NCBI RefSeq assembly: GCF_032583975.1
Contig: NZ_JAWHTF010000007.1
Direction: 5' to 3' (one strand)
Length of the DNA: 64,000 bases
Source of the DNA: Gilvirhabdus luticola
GTDB taxonomy: Bacteria > Bacteroidota > Bacteroidia > Flavobacteriales > Flavobacteriaceae
Positions 1 through 9,006 of this stretch are shown one piece after another (positions within the stretch are counted from its first letter, which is position 1; each line of letters begins with the position of its first letter). Below the pieces are notes generated by a model. That model searched no databases. It worked only from the letters and a program-made list of their open reading frames with translations, and was not told the DNA's origin. Position numbers and translations under genes: made by a program.

Positions 1-27
1 GAGAAAAATTGACTTCTAATTAAAAAC

Positions 28-79
28 CTATAACATTGTATAAGCTGCATTAAAACGCATTTTATACTTACCGTTGTGA
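28..79 (+). repeat. attC-like site S0
   Basis: Inverted core ends in AAC at 32-34 and the right core GTTGTGA starts at 73. The arms TTGTATAAG and TTTATAC are inversely related. It closes a cassette whose body lies left of the window. Confidence 0.7.
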
Positions 80-92
80 ACAATTAAACAAT

Positions 93-1166
93 ATGAAAAA
101 ACATTTAGCTATCCTCCTACTGCTTACTTTATTTTCGTGTACAAATACTGCAAAGAATGAAGAAGTGAATGAATCCTTAATGGATCAAAGCTATTTCAGG
201 CACCTTAGCTATTTGATTAATATTAAAAATGAAGTAGCTCAAAAACATTGGCCTGACTTTGCAGAAAATGACTTTTATCAACCGGTAGTATATTACAGTA
301 GAGAAAATACCATCGTACTAAACCCCAGCGAACATATTCGTAAAATTACCGATCGACCACAAGAGTTAACTTTCAATAAAGTTCCGGTCATCAAATTACC
401 AGAAACTTATACAGATACAACCAGTCTGCGGTTTAGTAATAGTATCACTAGTGACAGTACTTTCTTTCACTACATGCAACCAGTTTTATACTTCCAGAGT
501 TATGAATTGACTAAAAAATTCCTTCAAGACGACCTTGTTGATATTCAAGATTGGTCTATTATGGTTATTCACGAATTTTTTCATGCATATCAATGGTCAA
601 TCCCAGAAATGTTTGAATATACCAAAACAGTGCAGAAACATATGCCTGGAGGGCCTGATAAATTTCTTGGTTCTTACCACAAAGATCTTGAGTGGTATAA
701 AGAAAGCGTTAAACAAGAGAATGAGCTATTGAAGGCAATTTGGATTGATGGAGCTGACTTAATTCAAAATCTCAACAAGTATGATTCCTTGCGTAATGAG
801 CGGATTGAAAGAGTAAAAAGAGAATACGATGTAGACATTCGCCCTGCTGAGGATTACGAAATCACAATTGAAGGACAAGCAAGATATTTTGAATCATTAA
901 TTAAAAGATATCTATCTAAAAATAACCCTGAAGCAGTATTTTTTACAAAAGAAGATAAAGAAGGTATTACAAATATGTTTAAAGGGTATGACGTTGTTAA
1001 AGACCGAAACTTATTCAACATTTATAACAACAGATATTATTATCCAATCGGCTATAACATTTCCATGATTCTTGAAAAATATAATGTAGACTATAAAAAT
1101 TCGTTTTATCGAGAAGAACAAAACATTCATCACTATCTAAAAGAACTAAAAAGTTCACAACAATAA
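93..1166 (+). CDS. Zinc metallopeptidase-like lipoprotein (HEFFH)
   Basis: The product has a lipoprotein signal peptide with lipobox LFSC (Cys16), so it is probably anchored to a membrane. HEFFH at residues 160-164 fits the HExxH zinc motif, and EGQARYFE near residue 260 could supply a third glutamate ligand, as in gluzincin-type peptidases. I do not recognise the exact family and the substrate is unknown. It is the only gene of cassette C1 (74-1201). The ATG lies 19 bases after the GTT core. The TAA stop (1164-1166) lies inside the next attC-like site, so the last residues are encoded by recombination-site DNA. Confidence 0.75.
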   Translation: MKKHLAILLLLTLFSCTNTAKNEEVNESLMDQSYFRHLSYLINIKNEVAQKHWPDFAENDFYQPVVYYSRENTIVLNPSEHIRKITDRPQELTFNKVPVIKLPETYTDTTSLRFSNSITSDSTFFHYMQPVLYFQSYELTKKFLQDDLVDIQDWSIMVIHEFFHAYQWSIPEMFEYTKTVQKHMPGGPDKFLGSYHKDLEWYKESVKQENELLKAIWIDGADLIQNLNKYDSLRNERIERVKREYDVDIRPAEDYEITIEGQARYFESLIKRYLSKNNPEAVFFTKEDKEGITNMFKGYDVVKDRNLFNIYNNRYYYPIGYNISMILEKYNVDYKNSFYREEQNIHHYLKELKSSQQ

Positions 1167-1207
1167 ATAAACGGCATTAAAAAGACCGTTTATTTGGAAC
1201 GTTGTAA
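1154..1207 (+). repeat. attC-like site S1 (short, near-perfect hairpin)
   Basis: R'' TTCACAAC (1154-1161) is followed by arms AATAAATAAACGG and CCGTTTATTTGG and the right core GTTGTAA (1201-1207). At 54 bases it is one of the shortest sites. C1 begins GTTGTGAAC and ends GTTCACAAC, which are exactly complementary. Confidence 0.85.
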
Positions 1208-1225
1208 CCAATGCCGAAAAAATGA

Positions 1226-2641
1226 ATGGTAAGAATATATTTTGACAAACAAATCTTCAGTCACCTGTTCAAACAGGAAAAAGCTCAATATGTCAAACTA
1301 TTGAATCAAATCAGGAAACAAAAGGCAAGTTTATTCTGTTACTCTCACGCACATCTTCGAGATTTAAAAAACGATAAAACAAATATTAAATATTCCGAAT
1401 TAGAATTTATGGATTCAATTGTGAATGATAATTACCTATCATAGCACGCAATTGAAAAGAAAACCTCTTGCTATTTAGTAAGACCTTTAGAAGCATTTGC
1501 AGATGTTGAAAAAGAAACAGATGATATTGATTTCTCAAGCATCTTTGATTTTGACACGAGCGACCTAAATCCAGAAGACCAAGAAAAGTTTGAAAATGCA
1601 AAAACTCTCTTAACCGAAACAAAGTTAGATTTCAACTTTCCAGGAATGGAAAACTTGGACTCGTCAATAACTGACCCATTAAAAAACTTTCTTCCTTTTG
1701 GCAAAGAACCAATGAGTATATTGCAATGGAGCGAACATTTTATGGGAATGCTTAAAAATATGCAGGAGGATAAATCTGTGTATAAGGGATTGAGAAACGT
1801 TACAGACAAGCATATTAACAATGGAAAGTTTACTATTGACTATGACGAGATAGATTTCAATGAAGACTTGAAAGATTCTCATCTTCAAAAGACGTTTATA
1901 GAATATGTGAATAGTAATTTAAATCCAAATGGAGACAAGGAAATATCAAAATATGACTTTTTTACAAACGCATACTTTACTCTTGACCTTTTAGGTATAA
2001 GTAAAGAACCATCTAAAAGTGTTAGATTCAATAATATGCTAAATGATGGGATTCATAGTTATTAGGGAGCTTACTGCGATTGTGTTGTTTCAGACGATAA
2101 TGGTTTTTTGAAAAAAACCAGAGTACTTTATAAGTTACTTGGAATTGACACAAAAGTTATTCACGCTGATGAATTCATCCAATCTTTTGACTTTATTGTC
2201 GAAAAGGAAGAAAAAGACCAAAATACTTTTTCCGAACTTTTAGTGAATGATTTGAAAAATGGATTGATTGTAGATTCTTATAAATCTATTGATATAAATA
2301 GAGAGACAAATACAATTAAGCCAGTTCATAATTATTTGGGATTCTTTAATAGAATTGATAAAATTCTTGAGGATGGTAAAAGCTACCTTTATTTTTATCG
2401 AAAAACCAATAATTATTCAAACTTCACATTTATAAGAGAATACGAATTGGTTGTTAATAATGCGGTTGAAATTTTTGGAGCGGATAAATATTTTAAAGAA
2501 AGATTTAAATGGGAAAAAGAAAAGGATTTGATTCAATCCAACAAATGGTATGGACGAATATGGGACTTTGAAACTTTTACTTTAAAAATTGAGACAAATA
2601 AAGGTTCAGGTAAATTAAGTATATTAATATCAATAAAATAA
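1226..2641 (+). pseudogene. PIN-like domain protein gene broken by two in-frame TAG codons
   Basis: Three stretches in the same frame (1226-1444, 1445-2065, 2066-2641) read as one protein of about 470 residues, interrupted only by TAG at 1442-1444 and 2063-2065, with no frameshift. The N-terminus starts MVRIYFDKQIF and the middle contains YCDCVVSDDNGFLKKTRVLYKLL. That resembles the acidic strand and following helix of PIN-like nucleases common in Bacteroidota; this assignment is by memory. Both stops fall where a tyrosine would fit. Expression as separate pieces is possible, but decay is the simpler reading. It is the sole cargo of cassette C2 (1202-2778). Confidence 0.65.
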
Positions 2642-2650
2642 AAAGCACTG

Positions 2651-2784
2651 GTTACAACAATGGCTGTAATTCATTGCGGTTGAATTCCTTATCGGAATTC
2701 AACGCAAATTTGCTATCTTTCGGCTACGGCGGAAAGAATCCTGCGGATTTTTCCGCAACGAAATCATAGCCGAGACCGTTATGT
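2651..2784 (+). repeat. attC-like site S2
   Basis: R'' GTTACAAC ends at 2658 and right core GTTATGT starts at 2778. The arms GGCTGTAATTC and GAAATCATAGCC are related, with an inner GAATTCC/GGAATTC hairpin. C2 starts GTTGTAACCAATGC and ends GCACTGGTTACAAC (13 of 14 complementary). Confidence 0.85.
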
Positions 2785-2826
2785 TTAATAAAAAAAATAA
2801 AGAAGTACTTTTAGTAAAAACAATTT

Positions 2827-3222
2827 ATGAAACGAAAATTAGTATCAAATGGGAACCCGTTGGAGGATATTGTTGGTTTCAGTCGTGCAGTAAGGGTTGG
2901 CCCTTATGTTTCGGTTGGAGGAACTGCTCCTGTCGATGAATTTGGCAAAACTGTTGGAATTGGCGATCCTGCGACTCAAGCTAGACAATGTTTAGAAATT
3001 ATAAAAAATGCATTAGAAGATGCTGGTTCCAGCTTAAAAGATGTTGTTAGAACTAGAGTAATACTTACGAGAATTGAAGATTGGGAGGAAGTAATTAAAG
3101 TACGTGCTGAATACTTTAAAGATGTAAAACCTGTTGATACGATTATGCAGGTAACACGATTTATTAATCCAGAATGGTTAGTTGAATTTGAAGCAGATGC
3201 AATTATTTCAGATAACGAGTAA
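2827..3222 (+). CDS. RidA/YjgF/UK114 family protein
   Basis: A 131-residue protein matching the usual length and pattern of Rid proteins: VGPYVSVGGTAP early, QARQCLEIIKNALEDAGSSLKDVVRTRVILT in the middle and a conserved C-terminal strand region. Rid enzymes hydrolyse reactive enamine/imine intermediates and form trimers; the arginine in VVRTRV sits where the catalytic arginine is expected. It lacks a signal peptide and is probably cytosolic. The exact Rid subgroup cannot be set by eye. It is the only gene of cassette C3 (2779-3338), about 48 bases after the core. Confidence 0.85.
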   Translation: MKRKLVSNGNPLEDIVGFSRAVRVGPYVSVGGTAPVDEFGKTVGIGDPATQARQCLEIIKNALEDAGSSLKDVVRTRVILTRIEDWEEVIKVRAEYFKDVKPVDTIMQVTRFINPEWLVEFEADAIISDNE

Positions 3223-3235
3223 TTGAAAAATACTA

Positions 3236-3344
3236 AACATAACAATGGCTATTCGTCCATGCCAGCGTAGCATCCCGCGGCAAATTCGCTGCAAGCCGAC
3301 ACACCCGCGAATTTGCTGGCACATCGCATAGCCAATCGTTAGCA
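3236..3344 (+). repeat. attC-like site S3
   Basis: R'' ACATAAC ends at 3243 and right core GTTAGCA starts at 3338. GGCTATTCG and CGCATAGCC form the outer arms and AAATTCGC/GCGAATTT an inner hairpin. C3 ends are complementary over 12 of 13 bases. Confidence 0.85.
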
Positions 3345-3386
3345 AACATTTGAATAAAATAAAAAAAAATACTATACTTAATTAGA

Positions 3387-4385
3387 ATGATTCGTTCTCA
3401 ATTACATATAAACCAGGTTAGTTACCTTAATCCAATACTCGAATCGTTTCGTCATTTTGGAGTAAACCTTGAGAGAGTCAAGAATAAGAGCGACATGAAA
3501 TATTTTGATATTAATAATATCAATGCTTATGTTCCTGCAAAATCATTCGAGGAATTTTTACACAACATCTATATGGATCAAGGTATAAGGCAACTTGATT
3601 CTCAACTTATAGGACAGCTTGGACTATACGATATGGGGGAATACGGTAAGTACTTAATGAAACTGCCAGATGTATTGAGTATTATCAATGAATCAATCAA
3701 ACTCGAATCTATTATCAATTCTAATGTCCAAAGCAAATTACTAATTAAAGGAGTTGAAACCTTTTATCATTGGAAATATATAAACAAGTTCACGAATGGA
3801 CGGAAAGCCTCTGAAGAATTTTGTTTTTTCTTGGTATTAAATGCCCTCAAGTTTGCTGTTGGTCCTGTTTTTCAGATTACTTCCATCTGTATCCCTGGTT
3901 ATCACCATGAAGTTTTAAAGGAAAACCTTCCCGCAGGAAGCTATAAGTTGATACTCACTGAAAACCACTATGCCATAGGATTTCCAACCCAAATGCTAAA
4001 TGTTTCGCAAGCAAATCATAGGTCAGAGTTGGAAAGACCCATACTCCCTAATGGGTCATATAGATCAAAAATCACACATCTATTTGGAGGTATGGAGGAA
4101 GGAGTCATGCCTTCCTTAGAATTACTGGCGATGCAATCAGATATCTCCACGCGTGGATTGAGTCGACATTTGGCCAATGAAGGCACAAACTTTCGAGAGT
4201 TATTAAACATCTATTTATTAAATAAGGCACTTTTTTATCTAGAACATACTAACCATTCTATTGAAGTCATCTCAGAACTTTTAGGCTACCATCATGTGTC
4301 AAATTTTATTCGCGCATTTAAAAATGCAACAACTGTTTCTCCACTAATATTTCGCTCTCAATTATCTTCATCTGGCGGAAAATGA
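3387..4385 (+). CDS. AraC-family transcriptional regulator
   Basis: A 332-residue protein. The last ~85 residues form an AraC-type double helix-turn-helix (SLELLAMQSDISTRGLSRHLANEGTNF, then SIEVISELLGYHHVSNFIRAFKNATTVSP). The N-terminal ~200 residues look like the sensory domain of OruR/ArgR-type AraC regulators (Arabinose_bd family). It is the first gene of the large cassette C4 (3339-8927) and precedes four co-oriented genes for exported proteins, so control of those genes is plausible but inferred. It starts 48 bases after the cassette boundary. The ligand is unknown. Confidence 0.85.
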   Translation: MIRSQLHINQVSYLNPILESFRHFGVNLERVKNKSDMKYFDINNINAYVPAKSFEEFLHNIYMDQGIRQLDSQLIGQLGLYDMGEYGKYLMKLPDVLSIINESIKLESIINSNVQSKLLIKGVETFYHWKYINKFTNGRKASEEFCFFLVLNALKFAVGPVFQITSICIPGYHHEVLKENLPAGSYKLILTENHYAIGFPTQMLNVSQANHRSELERPILPNGSYRSKITHLFGGMEEGVMPSLELLAMQSDISTRGLSRHLANEGTNFRELLNIYLLNKALFYLEHTNHSIEVISELLGYHHVSNFIRAFKNATTVSPLIFRSQLSSSGGK

Positions 4386-4489
4386 TAATTTTTTTTTGTT
4401 CTATCTTATTAACTTGTAACTCTAATAAAACGATTTAGATATTAGGTGCTTGATTAGTTTTAAGTCTAGTTCAAACAAAATTAAATATC

Positions 4490-5143
4490 ATGAAAAAAGT
4501 AATAATAACAGTTGTACTTTTCTTGTTTGCCATTAACCTAATTGCCCAAAATTTAGAGATCACACCACATTATGGCTATCAATTTGGCACTAAATTGAAT
4601 TATGGTCCCAATTACTTAAAAATCGATGATAGCGATCAGTATGGCATTACGCTTGGTATGGAAATGGCTTCTGGTCTGACAGGAGAAATCACTTATATTC
4701 ATCATAGTACAGAACTCAAGATTCGCGATATATTATTAGGACCTGTTGAAGAACGTCTGGCTGATCTTAATGCTGATTGGGTGCTTTTAGGAGCCAACAA
4801 GTACTTTAAAGAAGGTAAGGTAAGGCCATTTGCAGGTGGTGGACTTGGGCTTGTGTTCATTGCTCCAAAAAATGAAAATTTATTGGTTGCCAATAGACGA
4901 TTTGACAATCAAACCAAGTTTACGTTTTCCTTTAAAACAGGTGCCAATATTATGGTAAGTGAAGTTGTTGGCATTAATCTTCAATTCAACATGTTGTTCC
5001 CGATCGAATGGGGTGGTTTTTATGTTGGTGGCGGAACTGGAGGGTTTTCAAGTGGTGTCAGTGTTTCAAGCAGCACTATTATTGCAGGATTTAGCGGCGG
5101 ACTAGTATTTAGAATTAGTCCAAAAACAAATACAACCAATTGA
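4490..5143 (+). CDS. Small outer-membrane beta-barrel protein
   Basis: A 217-residue protein with a clear signal peptide (MKKVIITVVLFLFAINLIAQ). Alternating hydrophobic strands with glycine-rich turns follow (GMEMASGLTGEITYIHHS, PFAGGGLGLVFIA, WGGFYVGGGTGGF), typical of small outer-membrane barrels of the OmpW/OprF-N type. No enzymatic motif is visible. It is the second gene of cassette C4, 104 bases after the AraC-family gene and 40 bases before another predicted barrel protein. Function unknown. Confidence 0.7.
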   Translation: MKKVIITVVLFLFAINLIAQNLEITPHYGYQFGTKLNYGPNYLKIDDSDQYGITLGMEMASGLTGEITYIHHSTELKIRDILLGPVEERLADLNADWVLLGANKYFKEGKVRPFAGGGLGLVFIAPKNENLLVANRRFDNQTKFTFSFKTGANIMVSEVVGINLQFNMLFPIEWGGFYVGGGTGGFSSGVSVSSSTIIAGFSGGLVFRISPKTNTTN

Positions 5144-5183
5144 TTAGATCAGAATTATCTCTAAACAAATAAAAACATTCATA

Positions 5184-5984
5184 ATGAATAAAATCAAACT
5201 TTTAATAATCATATTCCATTTAGCAATTGGAGCAAGCTTCGCTCAAGAAGAAGAACAGGCAACATCAAGTGATCTTGAGAAGAAAATTCAAAATCCGGTA
5301 GCGAGCCTAATAAGTATACCTTTTCAAAACAATATGGATTTTGGAATTGGCTCTTTTGATGGCACAAGAAATACATTAAATATTCAACCGGTTGTGCCAT
5401 TTTCTTTAAGTGAAAACACCAACCTAATAACAAGAACCATTATTCCAATTATATCACAGCCAACAGGACCAGACGATAGTGAATTTGGTTTGGGAGATGT
5501 TAACTTGAGCTTGTTCTTAACTCCAGCAAAACCTGGAAAAGTTATATATGGAGGTGGAATAGCACTAGGTATACCAACAGCTTCTCATGCCTTTTTAGGT
5601 ACTGAAAAATGGACAGCTGGTCCTTCAGTAGTGTTTTTAACTCAACCAACAGGATGGACTATTGGAACAATTCTTCAAAATACATGGTCGTATGCAGGCG
5701 CAGACGATCGTGGTGATGTCAACTTCTTTTATTCGCAGGTATTTGCAACAAAAAACCTGGAAAAAGGTTGGTATTTAAATACAGCTCCAATCATTACTGC
5801 AAATTGGGAAGCATCATCAGGTAATCAATGGACAGTACCATTAGGAGCTGGATTTGGAAAATTATTTCGTTGGGGAAAATTACCAATCAATGCACAAACA
5901 GGTTATTATGTGAATGTTGTAAAACCAGATGGAGGCGCAGAATCTCAATTTAGATTTCAATTCACATTATTATTTCCAAAATAA
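5184..5984 (+). CDS. Outer-membrane porin-like protein
   Basis: A 266-residue protein with a signal peptide (MNKIKLLIIIFHLAIGASFAQ). A repeating beta-strand pattern follows (SLSENTNLITRTIIPIIS, FGLGDVNLSLFLTP, YGGGIALGIPTASHAF) and the chain ends in an aromatic-rich strand, FQFTLLFPK. It resembles transporter-like barrels (MetA-pathway-of-phenol-degradation type) that often accompany DUF1254 proteins; that link is from general knowledge, not a search. It lies in cassette C4 between the small barrel gene and two DUF1254/DUF1214 genes, with 36-40-base gaps, so an operon is likely. Confidence 0.7.
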   Translation: MNKIKLLIIIFHLAIGASFAQEEEQATSSDLEKKIQNPVASLISIPFQNNMDFGIGSFDGTRNTLNIQPVVPFSLSENTNLITRTIIPIISQPTGPDDSEFGLGDVNLSLFLTPAKPGKVIYGGGIALGIPTASHAFLGTEKWTAGPSVVFLTQPTGWTIGTILQNTWSYAGADDRGDVNFFYSQVFATKNLEKGWYLNTAPIITANWEASSGNQWTVPLGAGFGKLFRWGKLPINAQTGYYVNVVKPDGGAESQFRFQFTLLFPK

Positions 5985-6020
5985 AAACATTCAAACTATA
6001 AAACACTAAAACATAATATC

Positions 6021-7307
6021 ATGAATAAATTAAAATTTGTTTTACCGCTAATTATACTAACATTAGTCTTTAGCTGTAAAGAAACTAAAGAGAAAGAAGT
6101 AGTAGAAGAAGTTACAAAAGAAGTAGCAAAAGCAGATCCAATGGCAGATCTACCAGATTGGCAATATGTGGGTTATAAAATTGTGCATCATATGACTGCT
6201 CAATTAAAGCACATTGACGAATTTGGATATAATGTATTTGATCATCCTAGAATTGCAAACTGGGAATCATTTGTTATTACTCCTGCATTGGATCATTTCT
6301 ATTCTAAAGCGGTAGCAGATCTGAGAAATGGATATGTGATTGTAAATACACCCGAAAGAGACGATCGATACTCAAGTCTAGAAGTATTTGACATGGAACA
6401 TCATGCCATATATGCTGAGGTAACCGGGCCCGAAGCTCAAAAATACGTGATTGTTCATGTTGATTATGATGGCGAATTACCTGATGCTAAAGCAGTGATC
6501 AGAACCAATTCACTATTCCCTTTTGTTTTCCTCCGCACACAATCATTTGAAATTACAGGCGAAGAAAAAGCAGATAAAATTAGAAGGCAAGCTAGTATTG
6601 AAGGAGTTGCAGGGGAAAAGGATGTAGTAAATCTTGAAAGCACTACTGATATTATTAAGTATGTTATAGAAAAATCTAAATCTTATCCTCAAACAAAAGA
6701 ATTAATGGCTGAGGCAGCTGAAAAATATACACCTGAGTTACATAAAGAAACTTTTGATAATATAAATGCTTTTTTAACATCTGGAGGAGTAAGTGGCAAT
6801 GTAGGTATGTTCGAAGCTGTGGATGATCCTGCGGGAGGAAGTCATAAAGTAAGAGCAGCTGGTACATTAATGGGACACCTTGGATTTCCGGTACGTCATG
6901 CTTACTACCAGAATATTCCGGTTAATGTTAAAGGAATACCACATACTGGTGCAAATGGACCCTTTGTAATCACTGTACCATTCAAACCAGGTGTCGATCT
7001 ATTTTGGTCAGTTACCCGATATAGTTCAAAGACATTTTTACCATTAAACCCTGCAGATATAGGTGGGAATAATATCCAAGCTTACAATGCTTTTAATACA
7101 AAGCCTGATGAAAATGGAAATGTAACATTTACATTTAGTATGGAAGATCCAAAAGATGGAACATACTGGATGCCTGTTTTAGAAACTGGTTATTACATGA
7201 TATTCCGTTATTATGGGCCAACAGAAAGACTCAATGGTAATACGGCCAAAGACGTTGTTTATGGAGGAACGCCTCTTGAAAAGAAATTTGAAACTGTACA
7301 ATTTTAA
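6021..7307 (+). CDS. DUF1254/DUF1214 domain lipoprotein (first copy)
   Basis: A 428-residue lipoprotein (signal MNKLKFVLPLIILTLVFSC, Cys19, then a charged KE-rich linker). The N-terminal half carries the DUF1254-like strand pattern (FYSKAVADLRNGYVIVNTPERDDRYSSLEVFDM). The C-terminal part has the DUF1214 signature region (DLFWSVTRYSS, GTYWMPVLETGYYMIFRYYGPTERL). The biochemical role of this family is not established. It is followed after only 9 bases by a second member, suggesting translational coupling. It is in cassette C4. Confidence 0.85.
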   Translation: MNKLKFVLPLIILTLVFSCKETKEKEVVEEVTKEVAKADPMADLPDWQYVGYKIVHHMTAQLKHIDEFGYNVFDHPRIANWESFVITPALDHFYSKAVADLRNGYVIVNTPERDDRYSSLEVFDMEHHAIYAEVTGPEAQKYVIVHVDYDGELPDAKAVIRTNSLFPFVFLRTQSFEITGEEKADKIRRQASIEGVAGEKDVVNLESTTDIIKYVIEKSKSYPQTKELMAEAAEKYTPELHKETFDNINAFLTSGGVSGNVGMFEAVDDPAGGSHKVRAAGTLMGHLGFPVRHAYYQNIPVNVKGIPHTGANGPFVITVPFKPGVDLFWSVTRYSSKTFLPLNPADIGGNNIQAYNAFNTKPDENGNVTFTFSMEDPKDGTYWMPVLETGYYMIFRYYGPTERLNGNTAKDVVYGGTPLEKKFETVQF

Positions 7308-7316
7308 AGAGATATT

Positions 7317-8789
7317 ATGGAAAGACTTATTATTCCTATCCTGGCAATTACATTTATTGTAACAGGATGTAATACAGATACACAAAAGATTGAAAATGAT
7401 GGTGAAAAAATCATTAAAGTTGAATATGAAGATAATGGATATCTAAAACAAAATATAGTTGAAGATATAAGAGATGAGCAATTACGTATTAAAGCCATCT
7501 CTGCTCATGAATATTCTTTACCTATAGTAGCTGTAGAACAATGGCGAAGGGGTCTTTTATCAGAAGCGGATTATGGCGATTGGGTGATATACAAAACAAG
7601 GGAGTCTAAGTTACCTATTCTTACTGCTAATGCTACTACTCCTTATGTGGTTACTCCGGTAGATTTGGCAAAATCAAGTTACTATATAGAAATACCAGCA
7701 AGTTCTGCTGAGGAGGGTGTAATAGGAGGAATAATCTTTGACATTTATCAATCACCTGCCGCAGATTTAGGAATTCTGGGACCAGACCAGGGTAAAGGAG
7801 GGAAATATCTTTTAGTTGGTCCGGAATCGGAAATACCAGCAGATCATAGTGCTGATTACGTGGTTAGATCAAGTAGTAATTTAAATATTCTTGGTACTCG
7901 AATTATCGGAAAACTAAGTGAGGAAGTTTTTGATAAAACCCTAAAAAAACATAAAGTATATAAGGTGGTAGATTCAGGGGATAATCAGAAATTTGTATTT
8001 GCATCTGATAACCCAGACTGGTTTGGATGCCAGCCACGAGGTATAGCGTATTGGGAATATTTAAACGCTGTATTACAAAATGAGCCTGTTGTTGATAGAA
8101 ACAGGTTTATACTAACCCAACTTAGAGGAACAGGTATTGAAAAAGGTAAAGAGTTTAATCCAACGGAGAAACAAAAAGAGATTCTGATTAAAGCAGAAGA
8201 CATGGGTAATGCTATAGCTATGGTCAATACTTTTAGTAAGGTTTCATATAAAGAAAGACACTGGAAAGATAGAAACTGGTTATACATATTAAATATGCAG
8301 CACTTAGATCATATGCACCCTAATTATTATGAGGTAAAAGAAATAGGTTCATATACTTATGAGGCAATGAGTACTTCTAAAGGCATGATATTAAATTCAA
8401 GAGGTAAAGGCTCAAAATATTTAGGAGCATATGTGGATGAAAATAAAGAATGGTTGGATGGAAAGAATACCTATCAAATAATAATACCGAAAGATGCACC
8501 TGCAAGTCAATTCTGGTCTCTTACAGTGTATGACAACGATACCAGGTGTTTGATAATAAATGACCAAAAGAAATCGGATTTAAGCTCTGTTATGGAAGGA
8601 TTAAAGGTGGAAGCAGATGGAAGCACTAAAGTATTTGTGGGTCCAAAAGCTCCGGAAGGTTATGAGAATAACTGGATACAATCTAATCCGGAGAAAGGAT
8701 TCTTCGTTTACTTGAGGTTATATGGACCTTTAGAACCTTATTATGACAAATCATGGAAAATGCCAGATATAAAAAAGATTATCTATTAG
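7317..8789 (+). CDS. DUF1254/DUF1214 domain lipoprotein (second copy)
   Basis: A 490-residue lipoprotein (signal ends ITFIVTGC). It contains DUF1254-like sequence (LSEADYGDWVIYKTRESKLPILTANATTPYVVT) and a C-terminal DUF1214 region (ASQFWSLTVYDNDTRCLI, KGFFVYLRLYGPLEPYYDKSWKMPDI). The middle has the family's long helix segment (YWEYLNAVLQNEPVVDRNRF). It is the last gene of cassette C4 and ends 18 bases before the AAC core. The two DUF1254 copies differ strongly, so this is not a recent duplication. Confidence 0.85.
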   Translation: MERLIIPILAITFIVTGCNTDTQKIENDGEKIIKVEYEDNGYLKQNIVEDIRDEQLRIKAISAHEYSLPIVAVEQWRRGLLSEADYGDWVIYKTRESKLPILTANATTPYVVTPVDLAKSSYYIEIPASSAEEGVIGGIIFDIYQSPAADLGILGPDQGKGGKYLLVGPESEIPADHSADYVVRSSSNLNILGTRIIGKLSEEVFDKTLKKHKVYKVVDSGDNQKFVFASDNPDWFGCQPRGIAYWEYLNAVLQNEPVVDRNRFILTQLRGTGIEKGKEFNPTEKQKEILIKAEDMGNAIAMVNTFSKVSYKERHWKDRNWLYILNMQHLDHMHPNYYEVKEIGSYTYEAMSTSKGMILNSRGKGSKYLGAYVDENKEWLDGKNTYQIIIPKDAPASQFWSLTVYDNDTRCLIINDQKKSDLSSVMEGLKVEADGSTKVFVGPKAPEGYENNWIQSNPEKGFFVYLRLYGPLEPYYDKSWKMPDIKKIIY

Positions 8790-8800
8790 GACCGAAAACG

Positions 8801-8933
8801 TTTGCCAACAATGTATATAGCAAATAGGCAGGAATGTAGTAAATCCAACATTTGTAGCCCGATTCAAAGTTGTAGCGGTTTGATAAGGAAGTACTACGCA
8901 ATTGCCTACTTGCCATATACGAGAACGTTGGCA
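8801..8933 (+). repeat. attC-like site S4
   Basis: R'' TTTGCCAAC ends at 8809 and right core GTTGGCA starts at 8927. Arms TATATAGCAAATAGGCA and TGCCTACTTGCCATATA pair. C4 starts GTTAGCAAACA and ends CGTTTGCCAAC (9 of 11 complementary), supporting one 5.6-kb cassette. Confidence 0.85.
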
Positions 8934-9006
8934 ACAATTTGAATAAAAACTGTAACTTAATAGAAAGCAGACAGACTTATTCATCAATCAATCAAAAAAT
9001 CATAAA

